This document shows positions 9,116-18,440 of a stretch of 64,000 nt of DNA, in pieces. Below the pieces are notes generated by a model, which saw nothing but the letters and a program-made list of their open reading frames with translations, was not told the DNA's origin and did no database searches. Each line of letters starts with the position of its first letter. Position 1 is the stretch's first letter. The position numbers were made by a program, and so were the translations under genes. This DNA comes from Chryseobacterium flavum (GTDB lineage Bacteria > Bacteroidota > Bacteroidia > Flavobacteriales > Weeksellaceae): the NCBI RefSeq assembly GCF_003385595.1, contig NZ_QNUE01000003.1, forward strand, positions 124,001-188,000, written 5' to 3'.

Positions 9116-9728
9116 TTTCTTTTTGTTTAATTAATAAGTTAGCATAGTATTCCTTTGCTTTTTTCATAACCTCTACAGGGACAATAGAAACATATAAAGG
9201 ATTGGCTTCATCGTAGTTAAGATACTTCCAGGTATTTCCAGTAGATTTATCATTAAGGGCAAGGATCATACTTTCCTTACTCATTTCAACGGTTGTATCA
9301 TTTAAGAATTTTGCTTTCATTCCCTGAGCTTCCATCATTCCCAGCATCATTTGTTTTTTATCTTCATCAAATGTCTCTTTTAAAAAGGTCATTCTCATTT
9401 TCATAGGATAAGTAGTAAAAGCATATTTAGTATTTTCTTCAGTCGTAAAGATATCAGAAACTTCAAATGTACTTTTATCAGAATCTACCATTTCCAGTTG
9501 AAACTCATCATTCTTTTCAAACATTTTTTTGAATCTGTCAGTCAGCATTGCCCTGTCAACTTTTTCAAATATAGCCGGATGAGTCATGTTTAGCATCCCA
9601 TCGTAGTCCTTTTTTTGAAATAAGAACATGAATGATTGGGAATCTTCAAGAATCTTTTTCTGGTCAGGAGACTGAGCCCACAAAACCCCAGAAAGCACAA
9701 ACAGGAATAAGAAGAATAGCTTTTTCAT
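9105..9728 (-). CDS. Secreted hypothetical protein, 207 aa
   Basis: Clear signal peptide (MKKLFFLFLFVLSGVLWAQ), cleaved after AQ, then a soluble domain with many Met and charged residues and no motif I recognise. It sits between the two halves of a membrane-bound iron-sulfur pair, 3 bases after one and overlapping the other by 11, so it is co-transcribed with them. A periplasmic partner of that system is possible but unproved. Confidence 0.75.
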   Translation of the reverse strand: MKKLFFLFLFVLSGVLWAQSPDQKKILEDSQSFMFLFQKKDYDGMLNMTHPAIFEKVDRAMLTDRFKKMFEKNDEFQLEMVDSDKSTFEVSDIFTTEENTKYAFTTYPMKMRMTFLKETFDEDKKQMMLGMMEAQGMKAKFLNDTTVEMSKESMILALNDKSTGNTWKYLNYDEANPLYVSIVPVEVMKKAKEYYANLLIKQKENAN

Positions 9729-9731
9729 GAT

Positions 9732-11060
9732 TTAATCATTTGCCCAGTTCAAACGATCTGCCTGATTATACTGCCACGGAGCAGCATTGTTTTCCACATT
9801 GGTCATCATCAGATTAAGTTCCTGTGGGGCAGCAGACTGTTCCATAACCAGGAATCTTCTCATTTCAAAAATAATGGAAAGCGGATCCAGTAATACAGGG
9901 CAGGCTTCTGTACATGCATTACATGTGGTACAAGCCCAAAGTTCTTCTTTTGTAATATAGTCATTCAGCAATTTCTTACCGTCATCCACAAATTTTCCGT
10001 TCTTATCTATATTTCTTCCCACTTCTTCCAGCCTGTCCCTTGTTTTCATCAGAATTAACCTCGGGGATAATTTTTTACCTGTAATATTGGCAGGACAAAC
10101 AGAAGTACAACGTCCACATTCTGTACATGAATATGCGTTAAGCAACTGTACCTGATTAAGGTCAAAAATATCTTCTGCACCAAACTTTGAAGGTACAGCC
10201 TCCGCCTCTCCTTCAGCAGGAGCAGCGTATGGATCTGCATTGGGATCCATCATTAATCTGATTTCTTTAGTTACGGACTCAAGGTTATTGAATTTCCCTT
10301 TCTTGTTAAGATTAGCATACCATGTACTTGGAAATGCAAGGATAATATGCAGATGTTTTGAATAATATAAATAATTCATGAAGAAAAGGATTCCTACAAA
10401 ATGGAACCACCATGCTCCTTTTTCAATAAAGAATAAGAAGCCATCGCTGAAACCACTGAAGAGCGGACCTAAGACTGTAGCACTAATAGGAAAACTACCA
10501 TGCGCCGGAAGAAGACCTCTCTGTTGTAACACCCACTCCGCACCATTCATTTTAAAGAAAGCCATCATCAGGGCAAATTCTATAATAAGAATCCAGTTGG
10601 CATCCTGTTTTGGCCATCCGAAAAGCTCTTTCATAGTTAGCCTTTTAACCCCGTAAAAATTTCTTCTGATAAAAAATACAACAACTCCGATAACCACAAG
10701 AATTGCCAGAATTTCCAATGTCGCCGTAAAAAAACTGTAAAACCCGTTTCCTAAAACTGTAGCCAGAAAACGGTGAGTACCAAACAGTCCGTCAACAATA
10801 ATTTCTATAAGTTCAATATTGATAATTATAAAACCCACATATACGAAAAGATGCAGTATTCCGGCAACAGGACGTTTTACCATTTTACTCTGGCCCATTG
10901 CCACTCTGGCCATAGTACTCCAGCGCTCAGATTTTCTGTCGTTTCTGTTAATCTCATGACCTAACCTGATATTTCTGTAAATTTTTTGAAGGCTTTTGGC
11001 AAACAGTCCAAATCCGGCCACTAATAAAATCAGGAAAATAATGTTATCGATGTACTGCAT
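9732..11060 (-). CDS. Membrane Fe-S oxidoreductase, HdrC/GlpC-like with cytochrome-b-like N-terminus
   Basis: 442 aa. About five hydrophobic helices occupy residues 1-260, with spaced His residues as in membrane b-type subunits. The C-terminal half is a 2x[4Fe-4S] ferredoxin domain with CTECGRCTSVCPAN and CTTCNACTEACPV. Together with the CCG protein downstream it resembles the DsrMK/HdrDE layout, which passes electrons between the quinone pool and a soluble partner. Which reaction it serves here is not visible. It follows the MCE gene by 8 bases. Confidence 0.85.
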   Translation of the reverse strand: MQYIDNIIFLILLVAGFGLFAKSLQKIYRNIRLGHEINRNDRKSERWSTMARVAMGQSKMVKRPVAGILHLFVYVGFIIINIELIEIIVDGLFGTHRFLATVLGNGFYSFFTATLEILAILVVIGVVVFFIRRNFYGVKRLTMKELFGWPKQDANWILIIEFALMMAFFKMNGAEWVLQQRGLLPAHGSFPISATVLGPLFSGFSDGFLFFIEKGAWWFHFVGILFFMNYLYYSKHLHIILAFPSTWYANLNKKGKFNNLESVTKEIRLMMDPNADPYAAPAEGEAEAVPSKFGAEDIFDLNQVQLLNAYSCTECGRCTSVCPANITGKKLSPRLILMKTRDRLEEVGRNIDKNGKFVDDGKKLLNDYITKEELWACTTCNACTEACPVLLDPLSIIFEMRRFLVMEQSAAPQELNLMMTNVENNAAPWQYNQADRLNWAND

Positions 11061-11068
11061 AAGGCGTA

Positions 11069-12019
11069 TTAGTCTTTATTGTTTTTACCGAAAACAGAGA
11101 AATTAATATATCTCTTAGGATTCGCTTTCATATCTTCGATCAATGAATTCAAATTGGAAGAAGCAGAATTCAGGTTGTTATAAAGCTGTTCATCCTTCAT
11201 AAGCTTACCTAAGCTCCCCTGCCCGTTATCTATACCACTGATCACCTGATTCAGTTTTCCAACCGTAGCATCCAGACTTGCAATAGTAGCATTCAGCTGT
11301 TTGGTATCAATACTCTGTGCAAGATTTCCATATTTATCCAGCGTTACTTTTCCACTCTGCATAGTAAGGCTTGCGTCATCCAATACTTTCTGAAGTTTAG
11401 GATCATTATGCCCTACCAGGGTATTTACGCTTCCAGCCGTGGTCTCCAATGCCCCCACTGTTTTATTAAGATTGGATAACAAGGCTCTGATTTCGGCTCT
11501 GTTCTGTGCATCTACCAGCTGATTGGCATTGGCCATCAACGAATCTACTTTATGCAACACCCCCTGTAACTGATCTTTCACAGGACCAACCTGAGAAGAA
11601 AGGCTTCCCATCATCCCTAGTTTAAATGCTCCTTTCAGGGTATCACCATCTTTCGCTGTAGCACCTCCATACACAAGGTTAACCCTCATTTCTTTACCTG
11701 ACATGAGTCCGGGTTCAAAGATTTCAAGGGTAGAGTTTTTTGAAAATTCAAACTTGTTATCAACTGTAATTTTAACAACAAAGCTGATTTTTCCGTCTTT
11801 TGCTGTCTGAGGAATGATCTTGTCCACCTGACCTACTTTAAGTCCATTGATGGATACCGCAGCAGATTGCGCAAGGCCTTCTACATTATCATATTTTGCG
11901 TAAAATATATTATCGGTAGTAAAAAGGCTTTTCCCTTTCATGAATTGAAACAACAACACAAAGCCTACGATAGCTAGAAGTGTAATCACACCAGCTTTTA
12001 ATTCTTTACTGAACTTCAC
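11069..12019 (-). CDS. MlaD/MCE family lipid-transport protein
   Basis: 316 aa with one N-terminal transmembrane helix (about residues 8-28), an MCE domain (about 35-120, with the GLKVGQVDKI segment) and a helical C-terminal region containing repeated Asn/Leu-rich heptads. MCE proteins bind phospholipid between inner and outer membranes and work with an MlaE/MlaF ABC transporter. Such a permease and ATPase are encoded at 28.8-30.4 kb in this window. The start codon is GTG at 12019, as no better ATG precedes the membrane helix. First gene of the unit with the Fe-S pair. Confidence 0.88.
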   Translation of the reverse strand: MKFSKELKAGVITLLAIVGFVLLFQFMKGKSLFTTDNIFYAKYDNVEGLAQSAAVSINGLKVGQVDKIIPQTAKDGKISFVVKITVDNKFEFSKNSTLEIFEPGLMSGKEMRVNLVYGGATAKDGDTLKGAFKLGMMGSLSSQVGPVKDQLQGVLHKVDSLMANANQLVDAQNRAEIRALLSNLNKTVGALETTAGSVNTLVGHNDPKLQKVLDDASLTMQSGKVTLDKYGNLAQSIDTKQLNATIASLDATVGKLNQVISGIDNGQGSLGKLMKDEQLYNNLNSASSNLNSLIEDMKANPKRYINFSVFGKNNKD

Positions 12020-12097
12020 TTGCTAATTTTTTTCTAATAAGCAAATATAATACATTTTAAATAAATCTTTTCCTTTATTGTTCTGCGTTAAATACAA

Positions 12098-12125
12098 AAA
12101 AGCGACAAAAAAAATTGTCGCTTTT
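12098..12125 (-). terminator. Terminator of the PpiD-like gene
   Basis: AAAAGCGACAA and TTGTCGCTTTT arms around a 6-base A-rich loop; T-rich on the minus strand. Lies just after the stop of the peptidyl-prolyl isomerase gene. Confidence 0.8.
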
Positions 12126-12146
12126 ATATTCATGAAATTTATTTTC

Positions 12147-14300
12147 TTATTGTTGCTGATTTCCCAGCTTATTCCAGATCTCAATTCTATAATCCTTAAT
12201 ATCTGCATTATCCTGAAGACTCTTTAACCAAGCCTGTCCGAACATACCTGCATTTCTTTGGGTAATAGATTCTGTAAATTGTTTAACATCTCCCGGCTGT
12301 TTATTAACCGTCTCAGATTTTTTGATCAGAACATAAACTCCCGTTCCTCCTTCAACCGGTTTTGAAAGTACTCCTTTCTTAACTCCAAATGCAGCTCCGG
12401 CCACTTTAGGCTCCATAGCACCTGCTACAGATGGATTTAACAGGTTTACCTGAGCAGATTGTTTTGAAGCGGCAAACAGTTTTGCAATCTGATCTAAGTT
12501 TGAAGCTTTAGCAGCTGCGATTTTATCAGAAATCTGTTTTGCAGCCAGTTTATTTTTAACAATAACTTCAATCTGATCTCTTACTGATTCAGGATCTGCA
12601 AGTCCTGCTTCCTGTTTCCCGTTCAGATATACTACAATTTTATCACCTGTTCCGTCTACAGTGAAAAGTTCTGTATCCCCTTTAGATCTTTTCTTATCAA
12701 AAGCCCATGTTAGAATTTCAGGGTCCTTTTCAGTTCCTAAGCCCTGAAGCTGCCCTTCAAACCTTTTTGCGGCCTTTGGGTTAGAGAACTGATAGTTTCC
12801 TTTCTTGGCAATGTTCACGAAATCGTTGAAAGATTTGCCCTGAACCTGTTGAATGAATTTTCTTGATTTTTTATCTGTTTCAGCTTCAGTTGCATCTGAA
12901 GGTTTAACCGCTTTCACTAAGTTGGCAACTTTATATCCCATTGATCCGGCTTTTTTATCCTCAATATTGATGATATGATAACCGAATTGTGTTTCCACTA
13001 CCCCTGTAGCTCCTTTTGGATTATTTGCAAGATAAGCAAGAAATTCCGGAACAAAAGGTGTTTCTGGAGTTGTCCAGCCAAGACTTCCTCCTTGCGCAGC
13101 AGAATTCGGATCATTGGAAAGTTTAAGGAATTCCGTAAACTTGGCAGGGGTTGCTTTAACAATAGCTCCAATAGAGTCTGCAAGTTTCTTTGCTTCCTCT
13201 TTTGATCTTGTTACCCCTTCTCCTGCCGGACTTCCTTTGAAAGCAATAAGGATATGTCTTGATAGTGTAGAATCTGAAGCCTTCTTTCCTACCAGCTTGG
13301 AAACTACGTAGAAATCCTGTTCTTTATAAGGACCGAATGTTTGTCCTATCGCTGCTGTAGCAATCTGGCCTTGTATCGTTGCCGGCAATTGATTAGGTGT
13401 TACATACTGAGGATTGAATGGCATATCAGAGTTCGCCATTACAAACATTGAGTCGTTTTTCGTGTTCTGGAAGTTTTCTGTACCTCCGCTTGCATCTGTA
13501 CCTCCTGAATATAGTTTTGTAATTTCTTTAAGCGCTGCTGCATCATCTGCCGCACTAGGCTTGGAAGGGAAATATACAATTCCTATATTTCTGCTTGGCT
13601 CTGCCTTGAACATCACAGGATGCTGCTTGATATAATTTGCAAGATCTTCAGTGGTAACATTAATTTTTGTTTTCTGAAGATATGCAGCATAGTCAACTTT
13701 TACAAAGTCAATATCAGCAAGCTGATCTCTCTGCTTCATCAGCTCCTCAGCTTCTTTTTTACCTGTAGTGATCCCTGCTGAAATATTGGTAAACACCTGT
13801 CTAGCCATCAATCTGTATTCAATGGTCTTTCTTGTTTTCAGCCACTGAGCATATGCTTGCGGGTTGGTGTTTTGTAATGTTTCAATTTCTTTTTTAAGCT
13901 CTTGAGTTTTAAAATTACCTTTCTCATCAAAGAACTGCTGGTTTTGAGCAAACATCTGATCGTACTGGATCTGGTTCCAGAAATAATCATCAGTCATCTC
14001 AAATCCTAATTTCTCAAATTGTTGTTTGATAAGTTTAGATTGTACAAGTAACTGCCAAGCCTGCTCTTCAAGACCTGTTTTTGGACGGCCTTGTTGTTCA
14101 GCTTGCTGTTGCAGCACGAAAAGCTGATCGTTGAACTCTTCGCGGGTAATTTTTTCACCATTTACTTTTCCTAAAACGTCAGGATTTTTACCAAAAACCT
14201 TGTCGATACTATCGGGGTTCACCAAAAACGCCAAAAGCGCTAAGGCTATTACTCCCATTAAAAGCCAAGGCTTACTCCTAATCTGTCCTAAAATTGCCAT
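12147..14300 (-). CDS. PpiD/SurA-like peptidyl-prolyl isomerase
   Basis: 717 aa. One transmembrane helix near the N-terminus (LLMGVIALALLAFLVNPDS, about residues 13-31) anchors it in the inner membrane. A SurA_N-like helical chaperone region (GEKITREEFNDQL onward) follows. A parvulin rotamase domain (from SRHILIAFKGSP, about residues 345-450, with AQGGSLGW and GYHIINI) lies in the middle, then a long C-terminal chaperone part. It helps fold proteins emerging in the periplasm. Length is slightly above E. coli PpiD. Single-gene unit divergent from lon. Confidence 0.92.
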   Translation of the reverse strand: MAILGQIRSKPWLLMGVIALALLAFLVNPDSIDKVFGKNPDVLGKVNGEKITREEFNDQLFVLQQQAEQQGRPKTGLEEQAWQLLVQSKLIKQQFEKLGFEMTDDYFWNQIQYDQMFAQNQQFFDEKGNFKTQELKKEIETLQNTNPQAYAQWLKTRKTIEYRLMARQVFTNISAGITTGKKEAEELMKQRDQLADIDFVKVDYAAYLQKTKINVTTEDLANYIKQHPVMFKAEPSRNIGIVYFPSKPSAADDAAALKEITKLYSGGTDASGGTENFQNTKNDSMFVMANSDMPFNPQYVTPNQLPATIQGQIATAAIGQTFGPYKEQDFYVVSKLVGKKASDSTLSRHILIAFKGSPAGEGVTRSKEEAKKLADSIGAIVKATPAKFTEFLKLSNDPNSAAQGGSLGWTTPETPFVPEFLAYLANNPKGATGVVETQFGYHIINIEDKKAGSMGYKVANLVKAVKPSDATEAETDKKSRKFIQQVQGKSFNDFVNIAKKGNYQFSNPKAAKRFEGQLQGLGTEKDPEILTWAFDKKRSKGDTELFTVDGTGDKIVVYLNGKQEAGLADPESVRDQIEVIVKNKLAAKQISDKIAAAKASNLDQIAKLFAASKQSAQVNLLNPSVAGAMEPKVAGAAFGVKKGVLSKPVEGGTGVYVLIKKSETVNKQPGDVKQFTESITQRNAGMFGQAWLKSLQDNADIKDYRIEIWNKLGNQQQ

Positions 14301-14535
14301 TTTATAAATTATAGTTTTTTATCAGTTTGCGAAAATACACATTTTTAAGAAATTACAGAAGCAGAAGTTCTTTATTTTAATTTTTAATCATCAAGAATAT
14401 TTAAAAAAGGAAATTTTGACCATTTTTTTTAGTAAAAAACAAATGGCATAAGTATTGTGCGTTTTAGTATATTATAATACACCACACGTTTTTAGTGCTT
14501 ATTATAAAAAATCAACTTAACGATTAAATACGAAA

Positions 14536-14552
14536 ATGACAATTTGTCATTC
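14536..14552 (+). promoter_or_regulatory. Inverted repeat in the lon leader
   Basis: AATGACA, 3-base spacer, TGTCATT, ending 8 bases before the lon ATG. It could be a repressor operator or an mRNA hairpin over the initiation region. No matching repeat was found before the other genes in the window. Confidence 0.4.
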
Positions 14553-14560
14553 GATTGACT

Positions 14561-16966
14561 ATGACAGAATTTGAAGATATTAGTTTAGAAGAAATGATCA
14601 GCGACGGTTTTGATATTGTTGCGGAGGAAATCAACCTTTCCGACTTTTCGGAAACTGATAAAAATTCCGAACAAAAGATATTCCCTATACTTCCGGTAAG
14701 AAATATGGTAATGTTTCCCAATGTTGTAATTCCTATTACTGCAGGAAGAAAAACTTCAATACAACTTTTGGAAGAAGCTCAGAAGAATGGAGATTTTATT
14801 GGAATTGTAAGCCAGAAAAATTCAGATCAGGAACAACCTTCCGAAAAAGACATTTATCTTACGGGAACTCTCGCTAAGATCATTAAAATCATAAGATTAC
14901 CTGAAGGAAACATTACAGCAATCACTAAAGGATTCCACAGGTTCAAGATCAAAAAAATTACTGAAACCCAACCTTACTTTAAGGCAGAAATTTCAAAGTT
15001 AAAAGATACCAAACCAAAGAATCAGGAAGAGTATGAAGCCCTTCTTGAAAACATTAAAGACCTTGCTTTAAAGATTATTGAACTGGATCCGAATATTCCC
15101 AATGCTGCTAATTTTGCGATCAAAAACATCAATAACAATGATGACCTTTTGAACTTCATCTGTACAAATGCAAGTTTTCCTTCCGTAGAAAAACAAAAAC
15201 TACTGGAAGAAAAAAGTACAATGGAAAGAGCCAATAAATGCTATGAAATGATGCATGAGGATTTCAGAAAACTTGAATTAAGAAACCAGATCCATCAGAA
15301 AACTTCAAAAGATCTTGACAAACAGCAGAGAGAGTATTTTCTGAATCAACAGATCAGAACAATCCAGGAGGAACTGGGAGGAGGCCCGGAGAGTGATGTT
15401 GAAGATCTTATTGCTAAAGCAAAGACAAAAAAATGGAGCCAGGAAGTAGAAGATCATTTCCAGAAAGAGATCAGCAGGCTGCAACGCCAAAATCCGAATT
15501 CTCCGGACTATAATGTTCAGAGAAACTACCTGGACTTTTTCACAGATCTTCCCTGGGAAACATATACCAAAGATATATTCGATATTGCAAAAGCAGAAAA
15601 AGTTCTGGATAAAGCCCATTTCGGATTAGAGGATATCAAAAAAAGAATCCTGGAACACATGGCCGTGCTGAAGCTAAAGAACAACATGAAATCTCCTATC
15701 CTGTTACTGGTAGGTCCTCCGGGTGTGGGTAAAACATCTTTAGGTAAATCTATAGCCGATGCTTTAGGAAGAAAATACGTAAGGTTATCTTTGGGAGGAT
15801 TGCATGATGAAAGTGAGATCCGCGGACACAGAAAAACCTATATCGGAGCAATGGCCGGAAGGATTCTGCAATCCATCAAAAAATCCGGTACATCCAATCC
15901 TGTAATTGTTCTGGACGAGATTGACAAAATCGGACAGGGCCTTCACGGAGATCCAAGTTCCGCACTCTTAGAAGTTCTTGACCCTGAGCAGAATAAATCT
16001 TTCTATGATAATTTCCTTGAAATGGGTTATGACCTGTCTAAGGTGATGTTTATTGCAACGGCCAATTCGCTTTCAACAATACAAACTCCCCTGTTAGACA
16101 GAACAGAGATTATTCAGATTGCAGGTTATACGCTGGAAGAAAAAATTGAGATCGCAAAAAGACACCTGATCAGAAAACAACAGGAAGAAAACGGACTTGA
16201 TGCAAAATCATTCAAACTTGGAAATTCTGAACTGAAACATATTATAGAAGCTCATACATCAGAAAGCGGTGTGAGAACTTTAGAAAAAAGAATTGCTTCC
16301 ATAGCAAGATGGGTAGCATTACAGACCGCTCTGGTAAAAGAATACGATGCTAAAATTTCGATTGAAAAGGTAGATGAGATCCTGGGAGTTCCAAGACCTA
16401 AAAGCTTATCTGAGATAACAGGGGTTCCCGGTGTAGTAACAGGGCTTGCCTGGACCAGCGTCGGAGGAGACATTTTATATATTGAAAGTATTCTGAGCAA
16501 TGGAAAAGGAGCTTTAACAATGACCGGTAATCTGGGAACTGTGATGAAAGAGTCTGCTACGATTGCATTAGAATATATCAAGGCTAAACATGATGAACTG
16601 GGAATAGCCCAGGAAGATCTGGATAAGAAGAACATCCACGTCCATGTTCCGGAAGGAGCTACTCCTAAAGACGGGCCGTCTGCAGGGATCGCAATGTTAA
16701 CATCTATGGTATCTTCCTTCAAGAACAAAAAAATAAAACCTCATCTTGCCATGACAGGAGAAATTACACTAAGAGGTAAAGTTCTTCCTGTAGGCGGAAT
16801 TAAGGAAAAGCTTCTTGCTGCTACAAGAGCCGGAGTTAAAGAAGTTATTCTTTGCGAAGCAAACCGAAAAGACGTAGAGGAGATCAAAAAAGATTATCTG
16901 AAAAATCTGAAAGTTCATTATGTGAGCAGAATGGAAGAAGTCATTGAGATCGCTATTGAAAAATAA
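14561..16966 (+). CDS. lon: ATP-dependent protease Lon
   Basis: 801 aa, normal for bacterial LonA. N-terminal substrate-binding domain (from about residue 40, [11 protein letters not shown]), AAA+ domain with Walker [10 protein letters not shown] and Walker [11 protein letters not shown], and C-terminal Ser/Lys protease domain with Ser707 in DGPSAGIAM and Lys750 in GIKEKLLAA. It degrades misfolded and regulatory proteins in the cytoplasm. The ATG at 14561 ([12 protein letters not shown]) is preferred; an in-frame TTG two codons earlier would also be open. Divergent from the PpiD-like chaperone gene, so the two quality-control genes share a 260-base intergenic region. Confidence 0.97.
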   Translation: MTEFEDISLEEMISDGFDIVAEEINLSDFSETDKNSEQKIFPILPVRNMVMFPNVVIPITAGRKTSIQLLEEAQKNGDFIGIVSQKNSDQEQPSEKDIYLTGTLAKIIKIIRLPEGNITAITKGFHRFKIKKITETQPYFKAEISKLKDTKPKNQEEYEALLENIKDLALKIIELDPNIPNAANFAIKNINNNDDLLNFICTNASFPSVEKQKLLEEKSTMERANKCYEMMHEDFRKLELRNQIHQKTSKDLDKQQREYFLNQQIRTIQEELGGGPESDVEDLIAKAKTKKWSQEVEDHFQKEISRLQRQNPNSPDYNVQRNYLDFFTDLPWETYTKDIFDIAKAEKVLDKAHFGLEDIKKRILEHMAVLKLKNNMKSPILLLVGPPGVGKTSLGKSIADALGRKYVRLSLGGLHDESEIRGHRKTYIGAMAGRILQSIKKSGTSNPVIVLDEIDKIGQGLHGDPSSALLEVLDPEQNKSFYDNFLEMGYDLSKVMFIATANSLSTIQTPLLDRTEIIQIAGYTLEEKIEIAKRHLIRKQQEENGLDAKSFKLGNSELKHIIEAHTSESGVRTLEKRIASIARWVALQTALVKEYDAKISIEKVDEILGVPRPKSLSEITGVPGVVTGLAWTSVGGDILYIESILSNGKGALTMTGNLGTVMKESATIALEYIKAKHDELGIAQEDLDKKNIHVHVPEGATPKDGPSAGIAMLTSMVSSFKNKKIKPHLAMTGEITLRGKVLPVGGIKEKLLAATRAGVKEVILCEANRKDVEEIKKDYLKNLKVHYVSRMEEVIEIAIEK

Positions 16967-16999
16967 CTTATCATAACATATCAACTTCTCAATAAGAAG

Positions 17000-17032
17000 C
17001 ACGTTCGTTTACCGGACGTGTTTCTGTTTTTT
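17000..17032 (+). terminator. Terminator of lon
   Basis: CACGTTCG and CGGACGTG arms (one G-U pair) around TTTAC, followed by a T-rich run to 17032. Confidence 0.7.
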
Positions 17033-17183
17033 ATGCCGGAAAAACTTAAAGGCCCTCTTAAAAAACTGTTTCAGTGGAACAGATTTTGCTGCCGTAAGGA
17101 AAACTCAATTTGACTGACCGAAAAAAATATTTTAATTCAGCAGGTTTTTTCTTATTTTTATTCCATACTGAAGATTTTAGATT

Positions 17184-18296
17184 ATGAATTTTCTTAGACT
17201 CCCTTTTCTTGTAAAGCTTACGCTTGTTGTTATCTCAATTATTGGCCTTGGATACCTGCTGGCATTAGGACAGAGCATTTTGGCTCCATTTTTCCTTGCC
17301 TTCCTGATGGCTATGCTGTTTTTACCGGCGGCCACCTTTATGGAAAGAAAATTAAGGTTCCCCAGGTCTTTATCTACCATGACCTCGGTTTTCATCATGC
17401 TCATCATTTTAAGTGGCATAATCTATTTCTTCACTACCCAGCTGTCTGATTTCAGTAAAGACCTGCCTCATCTCAGGGAACAGTTTACTATGGTGTTCAA
17501 TAATCTTCAGCACTGGATTTCCAGAACATTCAACGTTAAAGTAGATGAACAGATAGATTACATCAATCAGGGATTAAATAAGCTCTTATCTTCTTCCGGA
17601 GCTATTTTGGGTTTTACATTCGGGATTTTCTCAACAGGATTTGGCTTTATTTTGTTCTTCACATTATTTTTCATTTTCATTCTAAATTACAGAAGGCTTT
17701 TAAACAACTTCATTGTCACTGTTTTCAATGAAAGACATAAAATAAGTGTACAGGAAGCTGTGAACGAAATTCGGGTGATGACCAAAAAATATATCTTCGG
17801 GCTGTTTCTACAAGTGATTATTGTTTCTGTTTTAACTTCAATCCTCCTGACAATTCTGGGGGTAAAATATGCCATTCTTTTAGCTGTCCTCACCGGATTA
17901 TTAAATGTAATACCTTACCTGGGAATTTTTATTTCTCTCTTAATTTCCTGTTTTATAGCATTTGCTACCTCCACACCTTCCACATGCATTTACGTAGCAT
18001 TGGGATATATTGCCGTTCATGCAATAGACGGAAACATCGTCCTGCCATTTGTTGTAGGATCAAAAGTAAAGATCAATGCTTTATTTTCTTTCATTGGAAT
18101 TCTTTTGGGTGAACATTTGTGGGGAATTGCGGGCATGTTTCTGTGTATACCGGCGATTGCCATTATCAAAATAATTTGTGAAAAGGTAGAGGATTTAAAA
18201 CCATGGGGCAGATTGCTCGGAGAAGAACAAAAACCTAATAAAAAGAAAAAAAGTTATAAGATTTCCAAGAATATTACTTTAAAAGAAATGGATTAA
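17184..18296 (+). CDS. AI-2E family transporter (PerM/TqsA-like)
   Basis: 370 aa with about eight hydrophobic helices in the pattern of the AI-2 exporter/PerM superfamily: an N-terminal pair, a soluble loop (about residues 85-140, FNVKVDEQIDYINQGL), then helices including the conserved GLLNVIPYLGIFISL and VVGSKVKINALFSFIGILLG segments. A Lys-rich tail follows (KPNKKKKSYKISKN). The substrate is not predictable; many members are not AI-2 exporters. It is preceded by 217 bases holding the lon terminator and its own promoter. Confidence 0.88.
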   Translation: MNFLRLPFLVKLTLVVISIIGLGYLLALGQSILAPFFLAFLMAMLFLPAATFMERKLRFPRSLSTMTSVFIMLIILSGIIYFFTTQLSDFSKDLPHLREQFTMVFNNLQHWISRTFNVKVDEQIDYINQGLNKLLSSSGAILGFTFGIFSTGFGFILFFTLFFIFILNYRRLLNNFIVTVFNERHKISVQEAVNEIRVMTKKYIFGLFLQVIIVSVLTSILLTILGVKYAILLAVLTGLLNVIPYLGIFISLLISCFIAFATSTPSTCIYVALGYIAVHAIDGNIVLPFVVGSKVKINALFSFIGILLGEHLWGIAGMFLCIPAIAIIKIICEKVEDLKPWGRLLGEEQKPNKKKKSYKISKNITLKEMD

Positions 18297-18440
18297 CCCG
18301 TGAATTTCCAAATTAGGATATCCGTTATTCTCCTTATTAATCACTGGCTTATTTTTGACAATAAAAAATTATAAGCCTGATCAGCTAAACAGTCATGATA
18401 AGTAAGTGGCAGAAATTATAGCAATCTATCTTTAATTATC

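Noticed and set aside
12023..12208. A 61-codon minus-strand ORF between the PpiD-like and MCE genes
   Set aside because: It overlaps the end of the PpiD-like gene and covers its terminator.
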